Shown here piece after piece: positions 1 to 5,663 of a stretch of 10,035 bases of DNA. Origin of the DNA: Polynucleobacter sp. UBA2650 (GTDB taxonomy: Bacteria > Pseudomonadota > Gammaproteobacteria > Burkholderiales > Burkholderiaceae); NCBI GenBank assembly GCA_002359975.1, contig DENG01000036.1:1-10035 (forward strand), read 5' to 3'. How positions within the stretch are numbered: the stretch's first letter is position 1; the number at the start of each line of letters is the position of its first letter. The position numbers and the translations under genes are program-made. Below the pieces are notes generated by a model. That model was not told the origin of the DNA. It saw nothing but the letters and a program-made list of their open reading frames with translations, and did not search any database.

Positions 1-1
1 T

Positions 2-73
2 GTCGTATTAGCCGTCAATAAGTTCTTTTGGCGCAAGCCCATTTCAAATGCCTTAGACATCACGGGGGCTTGA
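2..73 (+). CDS. 3' end of an unidentified gene cut by the window edge
   Basis: A + strand frame is open from the window edge and ends with TGA at 71-73. Its 23 visible residues read like the end of a membrane protein, hydrophobic and then basic (AVNKFFWRKPISNALDITGA), but this is too little to name a family. A promoter-like sequence follows directly, as expected between two genes on the same strand. The opposite strand is also open here, with an ATG at 60-58 reading out of the window, so the coding strand is not certain. I prefer the + strand only because of the stop-then-promoter layout. Confidence 0.3.
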   Translation, partial: VVLAVNKFFWRKPISNALDITGA

Positions 74-82
74 AAAAAGTCA

Positions 83-110
83 TTGTTTTGTTGCAAACTT
101 AGTCTATATT
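83..110 (+). promoter_or_regulatory. Candidate promoter of the HNH nuclease gene
   Basis: TTGTTT at 83-88 and TATATT at 105-110 are spaced by 16 bases and resemble sigma70 -35 and -10 boxes. Transcription would start near 117, leaving a leader of about 50 bases before GTG 168. That leader would contain the palindrome at 132-153. The assignment rests on similarity to the consensus only. Confidence 0.35.
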
Positions 111-131
111 AAGGAGTATGTAATCGGGCGC

Positions 132-153
132 GCCTTGACGTCGACATCAAGGC
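132..153. repeat. 22-bp near-perfect palindrome in the leader of the HNH gene
   Basis: Arms GCCTTGA (132-138) and TCAAGGC (147-153) are exact reverse complements, and the centre contains the palindrome GTCGAC (140-145). Only one symmetric pair, C139/A146, breaks the symmetry, so 20 of 22 positions match. The 8-bp palindrome GGCGCGCC (127-134) overlaps its left edge. It lies just downstream of the candidate -10 box and upstream of the preferred start. It could be an operator for a dimeric regulator or an mRNA hairpin near the ribosome binding site. No T-run follows it, so it is not a typical terminator. Confidence 0.6.
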
Positions 154-156
154 AGA

Positions 157-165
157 AAGGGGGAG
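157..165 (+). promoter_or_regulatory. Ribosome binding site supporting the GTG start at 168
   Basis: A purine run, AAGGGGGAG, ends two bases before GTG 168; its AAGG part (157-160) has a seven-base spacing. No comparable site precedes the in-frame TTG at 135, whose codon falls inside the palindrome. This favours the shorter protein. Confidence 0.5.
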
Positions 166-167
166 CG

Positions 168-743
168 GTGCTTAGTATTCTGAAATTGGATGCCGGCGGA
201 ATTCCACAGTGCTGGATTGATGCGGAAGACGCCACCCGACATTACGCCGATAACAGCGTACTCTGGACCTTGGGTGACCCCATTGCCGTCATGCGTGGCG
301 GTATGTCACGGCTCACCGGTCGCCAATCGATTATTGAGCTGCACTCCATCATTGCTGTAAAAGGGTCTGCCAAGATCAATTTATTTGATGTGGTGCCTGC
401 CATCACCAAACGCAAACTTTATCGACGTGATCGTGGTCTTTGCGCTTATTGTGCTTGCCGTATCTCTGAAAATGATGCCGAAGCCGAACATATTGTTCCC
501 AATAGTAAGGGTGGCAGCTATACCTGGATGAACTTAGTGGTCTCATGCCGTCCTTGTAATCAACGCAAAGGGAATCGCACTCCAGAGCGAGCTGGGATGA
601 GTCTGATTTATGCACCTTACACACCAAGTTTGTATGAGGACATGATATTGAAGGGCAGAAATATTCTGGCGGACCAAATGGATTTCTTGGCGGCCAACTT
701 ACCAAAAGATAGCCGAATACTTCAAGACCCATTTTGGGTTTAG
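168..743 (+). CDS. HNH endonuclease
   Basis: A 191-residue HNH-family nuclease, expected to be a metal-dependent DNA-cutting enzyme in the cytoplasm. The N-terminal 70 residues carry no motif I recognise. The HNH module spans about residues 80-140: CAYC (C92, C95) and CRPC (C127, C130) look like zinc ligands, EHIVP supplies the general-base H108, and N122 and N131 fit the remaining HNH positions, followed by KGNRTP. I chose GTG 168 because a good Shine-Dalgarno precedes it and because the conserved-looking start (LSILKLD) begins there. A TTG at 135 in the same frame would add 11 residues. It has no restriction-methylase partner or phage neighbours, so I read it as a chromosomal housekeeping-type HNH protein. 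The target is unknown. The DUF3108 gene follows 43 bp downstream and may be co-transcribed. Confidence 0.85.
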   Translation: MLSILKLDAGGIPQCWIDAEDATRHYADNSVLWTLGDPIAVMRGGMSRLTGRQSIIELHSIIAVKGSAKINLFDVVPAITKRKLYRRDRGLCAYCACRISENDAEAEHIVPNSKGGSYTWMNLVVSCRPCNQRKGNRTPERAGMSLIYAPYTPSLYEDMILKGRNILADQMDFLAANLPKDSRILQDPFWV

Positions 744-745
744 TC

Positions 746-762
746 GATTGCATTCTGCAATC
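746..762. repeat. Short perfect inverted repeat between HNH and DUF3108 genes
   Basis: GATTGCA (746-752) and TGCAATC (756-762) form a perfect 7-bp stem with a three-base loop, two bases after the HNH stop codon. The nearest T-run (776-780) is 14 bases away, so it is a poor terminator candidate. It might protect or separate the two reading frames on one mRNA, or be chance. Confidence 0.4.
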
Positions 763-785
763 ACAATCCATTCCATTTTTCTCCG

Positions 786-1760
786 ATGAACGGCTTACGT
801 ATTCTCAAGCCTCGCTCGATCGTTCTCATTGCGCTTCTCATCTCTGTGTTGGGACACCTTTATCTTTTTGTCGGGTTCCCTAGTTTTTTGTTCTCTAAAG
901 CCGCTCCGCTTGAAGAGAACTTTGTTGCAGAGCTACGAGTAGAGCCTATTAAGAAAGTAAAACTCAGCAAACCAGCAGCACCTGCACCAACTGTTCAGGA
1001 AGCAAGCTCTAATGCAGTGGGCGATGGCGCAAAGATTGAGGCGGGTGATGGTGGTCAGGGTGGGGCGCAAGAAGGGCAGGCCTTTCGCTTGCCAGACTCT
1101 GGTATCTATTACTACGATGCCTATCTCGATGGTCAATATCTTCAAACTGCATCGATTGAATGGCAGGTTGATCCAAGCAATGGCTATCGTTTGTTTATTA
1201 ATATCCCATACGCATTTTTTGGGCCATTTATCTTTGAGTCTCGAGGCAAGATAGATGCTTATGGTTTAGCCCCAGACTTTTATGTGGAACATTTAGGAAG
1301 CCGCCCTGCACGATTTACTCGTTTTGATCGTGATGGCAAAGGAGGAGGGAAGATGTTCTTCTCCCAAAAGCCAGAGGAGATGAAAGACCTGCCACCGGGT
1401 ACACAAGATCGCCTTAGTCTAATGATGCAATTAGCATCCTTATTAGGTGGTGACGATAAGATCGATGAAAAGGGAACGGTCCGTGAGATACCGATTGCTA
1501 ATTTAGATTCGATAGAAACCTGGCGCTTTCAAAGCCAAGGTGAAGAGTTATCCGATGCAATCTTTACCATGGGGCCCATGGTGCTTCGTCATTACAAACG
1601 TTTGCCCGTGAAAGAAAAAGATTTCAAGCGCCGCAATGATATTTGGCTCATTAAAGATTTTGGTTGGATTCCGGGTAGAGTTCGTCTTGAAAATGAAAAG
1701 GGCAGAACCATTGAGCTCTTTTTTAAACAATTAGATCCAATAGCAGACCTACCGAAGTAA
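786..1760 (+). CDS. DUF3108 protein with TonB-like membrane anchor
   Basis: A 324-residue inner-membrane protein with a large periplasmic part and no known biochemical function. Residues 1-10 are basic, and 11-37 form one hydrophobic segment containing SVLGH (S20, H24), the SxxxH spacing of the TonB transmembrane helix. Residues 50-70 are rich in Lys, Pro and Ala, again TonB-like, followed by a Gly/Ala/Gln-rich linker (about 75-98). Residues 104-320 fit DUF3108, including PPGTQDRLSLMMQLASLL (203-220) and the C-terminal GWIPGRVRLENEKGRTIEL. No TonB C-terminal domain is present. ATG 786 is the only ordinary start after an in-frame stop, though no clear Shine-Dalgarno precedes it. The gene converges on the channel gene with four bases between the stops. 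The family assignment is fairly sure; the TonB comparison is by eye. Confidence 0.8.
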   Translation: MNGLRILKPRSIVLIALLISVLGHLYLFVGFPSFLFSKAAPLEENFVAELRVEPIKKVKLSKPAAPAPTVQEASSNAVGDGAKIEAGDGGQGGAQEGQAFRLPDSGIYYYDAYLDGQYLQTASIEWQVDPSNGYRLFINIPYAFFGPFIFESRGKIDAYGLAPDFYVEHLGSRPARFTRFDRDGKGGGKMFFSQKPEEMKDLPPGTQDRLSLMMQLASLLGGDDKIDEKGTVREIPIANLDSIETWRFQSQGEELSDAIFTMGPMVLRHYKRLPVKEKDFKRRNDIWLIKDFGWIPGRVRLENEKGRTIELFFKQLDPIADLPK

Positions 1761-1764
1761 TTCT

Positions 1765-2247
1765 TTATTTTCCTGATTTCTTGCGAATTATTTGGCTAAT
1801 CATATTAAAGAGAATAGCGCCCGACATAGAGGCAGCAAAGATGCCACTAAAGGCAATCATCACGGGCAGAATCTTCCAATTCTCAGGCAATGAAAAAGTG
1901 CCATATCCAATGGTGGTGTACATCTCGCCCACAAAGTAAAACGCATTGGTATCGACCTCAAATATTTTCAAGGCAATTAAAGCGTAGGTCCAAGCAATCA
2001 TATCGACTAAATGCGTCATAAAGATTAGGCCCACAGCCACCATATAAAAGGGGACGGACAACCAAAACATCCCTTGACGGTCAGCCCAATCAATCAATAA
2101 CTGATAGATCTTTCCCACTAACAATATGAGTAAGGCGTGGACAGCTAACAAACCAATTGCCACCAGAAATACGATATAGAGTTCATCGATTGGGAGGCTG
2201 CTCGATACCTTTGTAAAGAGGGTAAAGAAGTTAGGTAGGTCAATCAT
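1765..2247 (-). CDS. Small potassium-channel (Ion_trans_2-type) membrane protein
   Basis: A 160-residue integral membrane protein with a potassium selectivity filter, TTIGYG (111-116), flanked by a pore helix (about 101-110) and a final transmembrane helix (about 126-150). Two or three further hydrophobic segments lie upstream, near 23-45, 63-80 and 82-96. The end is short and basic (IIRKKSGK). There is no RCK, TrkA-N or cyclic-nucleotide domain, so any gating must come from the pore itself or a separate protein. It would pass potassium across the inner membrane, probably as a tetramer. The gene lies 68 bp after the ankyrin gene and appears to have its own -10 box. No Shine-Dalgarno is evident before ATG 2247. 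The pore motif makes the channel call solid; ion specificity and direction are inferred from the motif. Confidence 0.8.
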   Translation of the reverse strand: MIDLPNFFTLFTKVSSSLPIDELYIVFLVAIGLLAVHALLILLVGKIYQLLIDWADRQGMFWLSVPFYMVAVGLIFMTHLVDMIAWTYALIALKIFEVDTNAFYFVGEMYTTIGYGTFSLPENWKILPVMIAFSGIFAASMSGAILFNMISQIIRKKSGK

Positions 2248-2288
2248 TAGATAGATAAGACAGATTTATCTTATTTGACATAATAATG

Positions 2289-2294
2289 ATTATA
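2289..2294 (-). promoter_or_regulatory. Candidate -10 box for the potassium-channel gene
   Basis: Read on the - strand this is a perfect TATAAT, with a predicted start near 2282 and a leader of about 35 bases. The matching -35 position is poor (AGATCC at 17-bp spacing). A weak 6-bp inverted repeat (2253-2258 with 2266-2271) lies in the leader. Confidence 0.35.
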
Positions 2295-2301
2295 CGCAGA
2301 T

Positions 2302-2324
2302 AAGCCTAGTAGGATCTAGGGCTT
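2302..2324 (-). repeat. Imperfect hairpin across the ankyrin gene stop codon
   Basis: AAGCCTAG (2302-2309) pairs with CTAGGGCTT (2316-2324) apart from one bulged G, enclosing a six-base loop. The ankyrin stop codon TAG lies in one arm. No T-run follows on the - strand, so a rho-independent terminator is doubtful. It sits just before the TATAAT box of the next gene and may partly insulate the two. Confidence 0.35.
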
Positions 2325-3023
2325 AGATTCAACAAAAACAGGCTTGGGTCCACCCTGATACTTCGTCTTGTAAAGCTTCTCCCAGCGGGATCGCAAGCCC
2401 TTTGAGATCTCTTCTTGATTAAACAACTCTGCGACGTCAATCGCACTAAAGCCTTGATGATTACGGATCTGCAGATCAGCTCCGCGATCCAATAACAAGC
2501 GTACCAATTGAATATTCCCGGAACGAACTGCCATCATTAAGGGGGTTGTGTCGCTTTCAGACAAAGCATCCACTTTGGCGCCTTTGCTCAAGAGATAATC
2601 CGCTACCGCTAAATGGCCCTCCGTGCAGGCGTAATGCAAGGGTGTCCATCCTGATTTATTGATCTCGGCGCCGCGTTTATCCACTAAGACCTTTACCTCA
2701 GACAACATGCCATAAAGGGATGCCATCATCAAAACAGTTTCGCCAGAGAGATTGGGATGGTCTACATCGACACCTTTGAGCCCAATCAAATAATCCAGGG
2801 TTTGCTTGGATTTCTCCTTAGCGGCAAATACGGTTAATGGATTGCCGCCCTTAACCAGCAAATTGGGGCTTACACCAGCAGAAATCAGTTTCTTAACCTC
2901 AGAAAGATCATCAAATTGCACTGCCTTGGTCATCTTGTCGACCTGCTCTTGGGTCTGAGCAACAGCCGTTAGACTTACAAGAAGGAAAGCTAGCAGAGTA
3001 ATTAATTTGCGGTGTAATCTCAT
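2316..3023 (-). CDS. Exported ankyrin-repeat protein
   Basis: A 235-residue protein with a clear Sec signal peptide: basic start (MRLHRK), hydrophobic core (about 7-21) and a likely cut after AVA (20-22). The mature part is built of about five ankyrin repeats, roughly residues 27-58, 60-92, 93-124, 125-157 and 158-190. The best are GWTPLHYACTEGHLAVADYL and TTPLMMAVRSGNIQLVRLLL with GAD/GAK turns. A basic tail (about 207-235) ends the protein. It should act in the periplasm as a binding scaffold; its partner is unknown and no enzymatic motif is visible. Its ATG overlaps the tatD stop as ATGA, which suggests translational coupling to tatD and membership of the mltG-tmk-holB-tatD transcript. Only a weak ribosome binding site precedes it. 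Confidence 0.85.
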   Translation of the reverse strand: MRLHRKLITLLAFLLVSLTAVAQTQEQVDKMTKAVQFDDLSEVKKLISAGVSPNLLVKGGNPLTVFAAKEKSKQTLDYLIGLKGVDVDHPNLSGETVLMMASLYGMLSEVKVLVDKRGAEINKSGWTPLHYACTEGHLAVADYLLSKGAKVDALSESDTTPLMMAVRSGNIQLVRLLLDRGADLQIRNHQGFSAIDVAELFNQEEISKGLRSRWEKLYKTKYQGGPKPVFVESKP

Positions 3024-3808
3024 GAATCACTTCTATTTAACTGAAAACATTGATAAAAATTATGAGTTGTATGCTCAGCAATCGACTCAACCGAGACCCC
3101 TCTTAAATCCGCTATAAAGCCCGCTACATGGGATACCCAAGCCGGCTCGTTTGTTTGGCCACGATGGGGCACCGGCGCTAAATATGGCGAGTCGGTCTCA
3201 ATCAAAATGCGCTCTATAGGCAATGCTTTGCAAGTTGCCTGGAGATCCTTGGCGCTCTTAAAGGTCACAATACCCGAGAACGAGATATAAAAACCCATCT
3301 CGATTGCTGCTTTTGCAACCTCATAACTCTCGGTAAAGCAATGCATTACCCCACCAATCCGCCCTGCACCCTCCTCCTGCATAATTTTGAGAGTGTCCTC
3401 CGAGGCTGAACGTGTATGAATTATTAATGGCTTCTTTGCAGCCAATGCGGCCCGAATATGAGTACGAAAGCGCTCGCGTTGCCACTCCATCGACTCATAG
3501 GAGCGCTCGCCCATGCGGTAGTAATCTAAACCGGTCTCACCAATCGCAATCACCTTAGGATCTTTAGCCTCCTCGATCAAAAACTCTAGAGTAGGCTCGG
3601 GCGTATCTTCGTAATCAGGATGAACACCGACCGAGGCAAACAAATTAGGGTGGGATTGCGCCAAGAGTTTCACCTTGGGGAAATCTGGAATATCCACTGA
3701 AATACACAAGGCATGCGTTACCTTGGCTCGCGCCATATTCTCCAGAACTTCAGGAAGACGTTCTTGGTATTCTGGGAAATCGAGGTGGCAATGCGAATCA
3801 ATAAACAT
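3020..3808 (-). CDS. tatD: TatD-family metal-dependent hydrolase (DNase)
   Basis: A 262-residue cytoplasmic TIM-barrel hydrolase of the TatD family, whose members cut DNA as metal-dependent exonucleases. Length and motifs match the family: DSHCHLD (H6, H8), GETGLDYY (E91), PLIIHTR (H131), VMHCFTES (H156) and ETDSPYLAPVPHRGQTNEP (D206). These supply the full set of expected metal ligands. It lies 11 bp downstream of holB, as the E. coli positional counterpart ycfH does, so it may be the YcfH-type paralogue rather than TatD itself. No Shine-Dalgarno is visible before ATG 3808; the close preceding stop suggests translation coupled to holB. The next gene, for an exported ankyrin protein, overlaps it by 4 bp. 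Confidence 0.93.
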   Translation of the reverse strand: MFIDSHCHLDFPEYQERLPEVLENMARAKVTHALCISVDIPDFPKVKLLAQSHPNLFASVGVHPDYEDTPEPTLEFLIEEAKDPKVIAIGETGLDYYRMGERSYESMEWQRERFRTHIRAALAAKKPLIIHTRSASEDTLKIMQEEGAGRIGGVMHCFTESYEVAKAAIEMGFYISFSGIVTFKSAKDLQATCKALPIERILIETDSPYLAPVPHRGQTNEPAWVSHVAGFIADLRGVSVESIAEHTTHNFYQCFQLNRSDS

Positions 3809-3819
3809 GAGGACGCATT

Positions 3820-4968
3820 TTAGTCTGCAAAAAGCTGCTGGTACTGCAAAAGCAAGGATTCTAGTTGAACCCTTGTTGATAAAGGGTGATTCTCATGGCG
3901 CCTAGCAAGAAGCACAAGCTTCCATAACTTAAGCAGTTTGTTCATATTGACCTGCTGGGCCAAGGCCTGAACATGCTTTTCATGCCTGCGGTAATAGCGC
4001 GCTTCACCCGCTTGCTTTGCCGACTGTATATCAAACAACCAACGCTGCATGCATGCCAAAAGAATGCCAAAGGGTGCTTTATGGATTTTCTCAGCACAGT
4101 CTATCCATGGAATATCGCGCCCCTTACTTAGCGCCTCTAATAACAAGCGAGTCGCAGAACTCGCCAGAGCCATGCTATCTTTATCATCACTTAGACGGCG
4201 CGCCAAGATCACTTCCTTGGCGGCTAACGGTGCCCCGCCTTGCTCGTCTAGGCTGGCCTCTATTTCTTCTGAACTAATTTTTTGCTCAGACAAAGATCCC
4301 AAATGAGTGCTTAACCATTGCAAAGCAATTGCACGTTGAGGCTTAGGCAGTGCTATCAACTGGCAGCGCGAGCGAATGGTAGGCAACACTCGATCAAGAC
4401 GATCGCTTAGGAGAATAAAAATAGTTTGCGCATTGGGCTCTTCAAGAGATTTCAGTAAGGTATTTGCAGCATCAGGCCGCAAACCCTCGAGGGGATAGAT
4501 CAAAACAACGCGCTGACCACCTCGATGGGTTCCCACATTAATGGCCTCAATTGCCCTTCGCACCTGCTCGATTTTGATAAAGGCGCTCTCCTTCTTTCCG
4601 TCGCCCTCCTCTTTGTCTTCCACTTCCTCCACTTCGGGTTTGGGCATCCCCTCCAATTCAGCATGGGGCATACGGTGCTGATAGAGGGCTGGCACGAGAC
4701 CAATAAAATCAGGATGGTTGGCAGTCTCAAACCAGCGGCAGGCTTGGCATTCCTTACAGGGCTTTACCCCCGAGGAGAAGAGATCGGCCTCACACAAAAT
4801 AGCCTGAGATAGCTCCAAGGCAAAGTCTAATTTACCAATCCCCGCTTGCCCATGTAGCAAGATCGCTTGGGGAAGGTTCTCAAGATTGAACTGCTCCCAA
4901 GCATCAACATGCCAGGGGTATACCGACCGGCCCACCTGGCTTTCATAATTAGGATTTTCTATTTCCAT
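3820..4968 (-). CDS. holB: DNA polymerase III delta' subunit
   Basis: A 382-residue clamp-loader subunit that helps the gamma/tau-delta complex open and load the beta sliding clamp during replication. Residues 34-47 hold a degenerate Walker A, GQAGIGKL, with Leu where Ser or Thr is needed, in line with delta' being a non-hydrolysing member. Four cysteines (C59, C71, C74, C77) match the zinc module, followed by HPDF. ANTLLKSLEEP (168-178) and the arginine-finger-type SRC (200-202) are conserved. It is longer than the roughly 334-residue E. coli protein, partly through an acidic insert at about 105-128 (EVEEVEDKEEGDGKK). It lies between tmk and tatD as expected, 53 bp from tmk. That gap is AT-rich and holds an inverted repeat. 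ATG 4968 has no clear Shine-Dalgarno. Confidence 0.93.
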   Translation of the reverse strand: MEIENPNYESQVGRSVYPWHVDAWEQFNLENLPQAILLHGQAGIGKLDFALELSQAILCEADLFSSGVKPCKECQACRWFETANHPDFIGLVPALYQHRMPHAELEGMPKPEVEEVEDKEEGDGKKESAFIKIEQVRRAIEAINVGTHRGGQRVVLIYPLEGLRPDAANTLLKSLEEPNAQTIFILLSDRLDRVLPTIRSRCQLIALPKPQRAIALQWLSTHLGSLSEQKISSEEIEASLDEQGGAPLAAKEVILARRLSDDKDSMALASSATRLLLEALSKGRDIPWIDCAEKIHKAPFGILLACMQRWLFDIQSAKQAGEARYYRRHEKHVQALAQQVNMNKLLKLWKLVLLARRHENHPLSTRVQLESLLLQYQQLFAD

Positions 4969-4995
4969 GCGATATAGACAAAAACTATTATTAAA

Positions 4996-5019
4996 TAAGT
5001 CAATTTATTCAATGACTTA
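4996..5019. repeat. Inverted repeat in the tmk-holB gap
   Basis: TAAGTCA (4996-5002) and TGACTTA (5013-5019) are perfect reverse complements around a 10-base AT-rich loop, in the only long gap within the mltG-tmk-holB-tatD run. On the - strand a T-rich stretch follows (TTTAATAATAGTTTTTG), so it could be a weak attenuator after tmk. It could also be a protein-binding site or chance in AT-rich DNA. Confidence 0.4.
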
Positions 5020-5021
5020 GC

Positions 5022-5660
5022 CTAGTAATCCAAACGAATTTCTTGAAGCTGTTGCCAGATGGCATCTGGGGTCTGTAAGGCATTGATGATCATGAATCGC
5101 TCTGGATCTGCTTTAGCTCGGCGCAAATATTCACCCCGAACCTTCTCAAAAAAGCTTAAATCCAACTGCTCAAATTTATCGGGGGAGCGTGCCTTTGAGC
5201 GGCGCTCTTCGGCAACATTCCCAGGGAGGTCAAACAGCAACGTTAGGTTTGGCTGAATAAGACCCCCCGCCCTACCCTGCACCAATTGCTCAAGAGCATT
5301 GAGCTTCTCTAGGCTCAAACCGCGCCCTCCCCCCTGATACGCAAAACTCGCATCGGTGAAGCGATCGGAGATCACAATCTTTCCCGCCTGAAGGGCAGGC
5401 TCTATTACCTCGGACAAATGCTCTCGCCGGGCGGCAAACATCAACAGGGCTTCGGTCTCAATATGCATGGCTTGATTCAGGAGCAGCTTTCTTAGCTCCT
5501 CTCCCAATGGGGTACCCCCAGGCTCACGGGTGAGAACAATCTCTTTCCCTTGATAGCGCTCTCGCAAATGCTTCGCAAAGGCCTCAAGATGAGTGCTTTT
5601 ACCCGCTCCATCAATGCCCTCAAAGCTGATAAAGAACCCAGGGTAATTAGGCTTGGTCAC
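5022..5660 (-). CDS. tmk: Thymidylate kinase
   Basis: A 212-residue cytoplasmic kinase that converts dTMP to dTDP with ATP, an essential step to dTTP. Visible motifs are the P-loop [11 protein letters not shown] (13-23), [11 protein letters not shown] (44-54), the DR motif in [17 protein letters not shown] (97-113), and a basic lid region [12 protein letters not shown] (153-164). Length matches the E. coli enzyme (213). Translation starts at GTG 5660, three bases after the mltG stop. A GAGG six bases upstream is one of the few clear ribosome binding sites in this window. The mltG end reads TAA TGA, a tandem stop, immediately before the GTG. The layout implies coupling of tmk translation to mltG. 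Confidence 0.95.
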   Translation of the reverse strand: MTKPNYPGFFISFEGIDGAGKSTHLEAFAKHLRERYQGKEIVLTREPGGTPLGEELRKLLLNQAMHIETEALLMFAARREHLSEVIEPALQAGKIVISDRFTDASFAYQGGGRGLSLEKLNALEQLVQGRAGGLIQPNLTLLFDLPGNVAEERRSKARSPDKFEQLDLSFFEKVRGEYLRRAKADPERFMIINALQTPDAIWQQLQEIRLDY

Positions 5661-5663
5661 TCA

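Noticed and set aside
1..60. Reverse-strand open frame starting ATG at 60-58 and running out of the window
   Set aside because: Only 20 codons are visible, no ribosome binding site precedes it, and the forward frame ending at 73 with a promoter behind it is a better fit. It cannot be fully excluded.
111..123. AAGGAG followed by ATG TAA, resembling a minimal start-stop leader ORF
   Set aside because: Only one base separates the SD-like sequence from ATG, and the predicted transcription start would fall at or after it, so it would not be translated.
168..743. HNH gene as part of a restriction or anti-phage defence island
   Set aside because: No methylase, helicase, toxin, integrase or other defence gene is nearby, and all visible neighbours are ordinary chromosomal genes.
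403..771. 122-codon antisense frame over the HNH gene
   Set aside because: It overlaps a strongly supported HNH coding frame, has no recognisable motif and no promoter or ribosome binding site.
741..788. HNH and DUF3108 frames are in register across a single TAG, suggesting readthrough fusion
   Set aside because: The two proteins are complete families with their own ends, and the second begins with a membrane anchor that makes no sense fused to a nuclease.
1566..1582. Symmetric sequence ACCATGG-GGC-CCATGGT inside the DUF3108 gene
   Set aside because: It is fully explained by in-frame codons for TMGPMV in a conserved-looking region, with no regulatory context.
4017..4812. Several + strand frames of 76-95 codons inside holB
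   Set aside because: They are shadows of the conserved HolB frame, with no motifs and no start signals.
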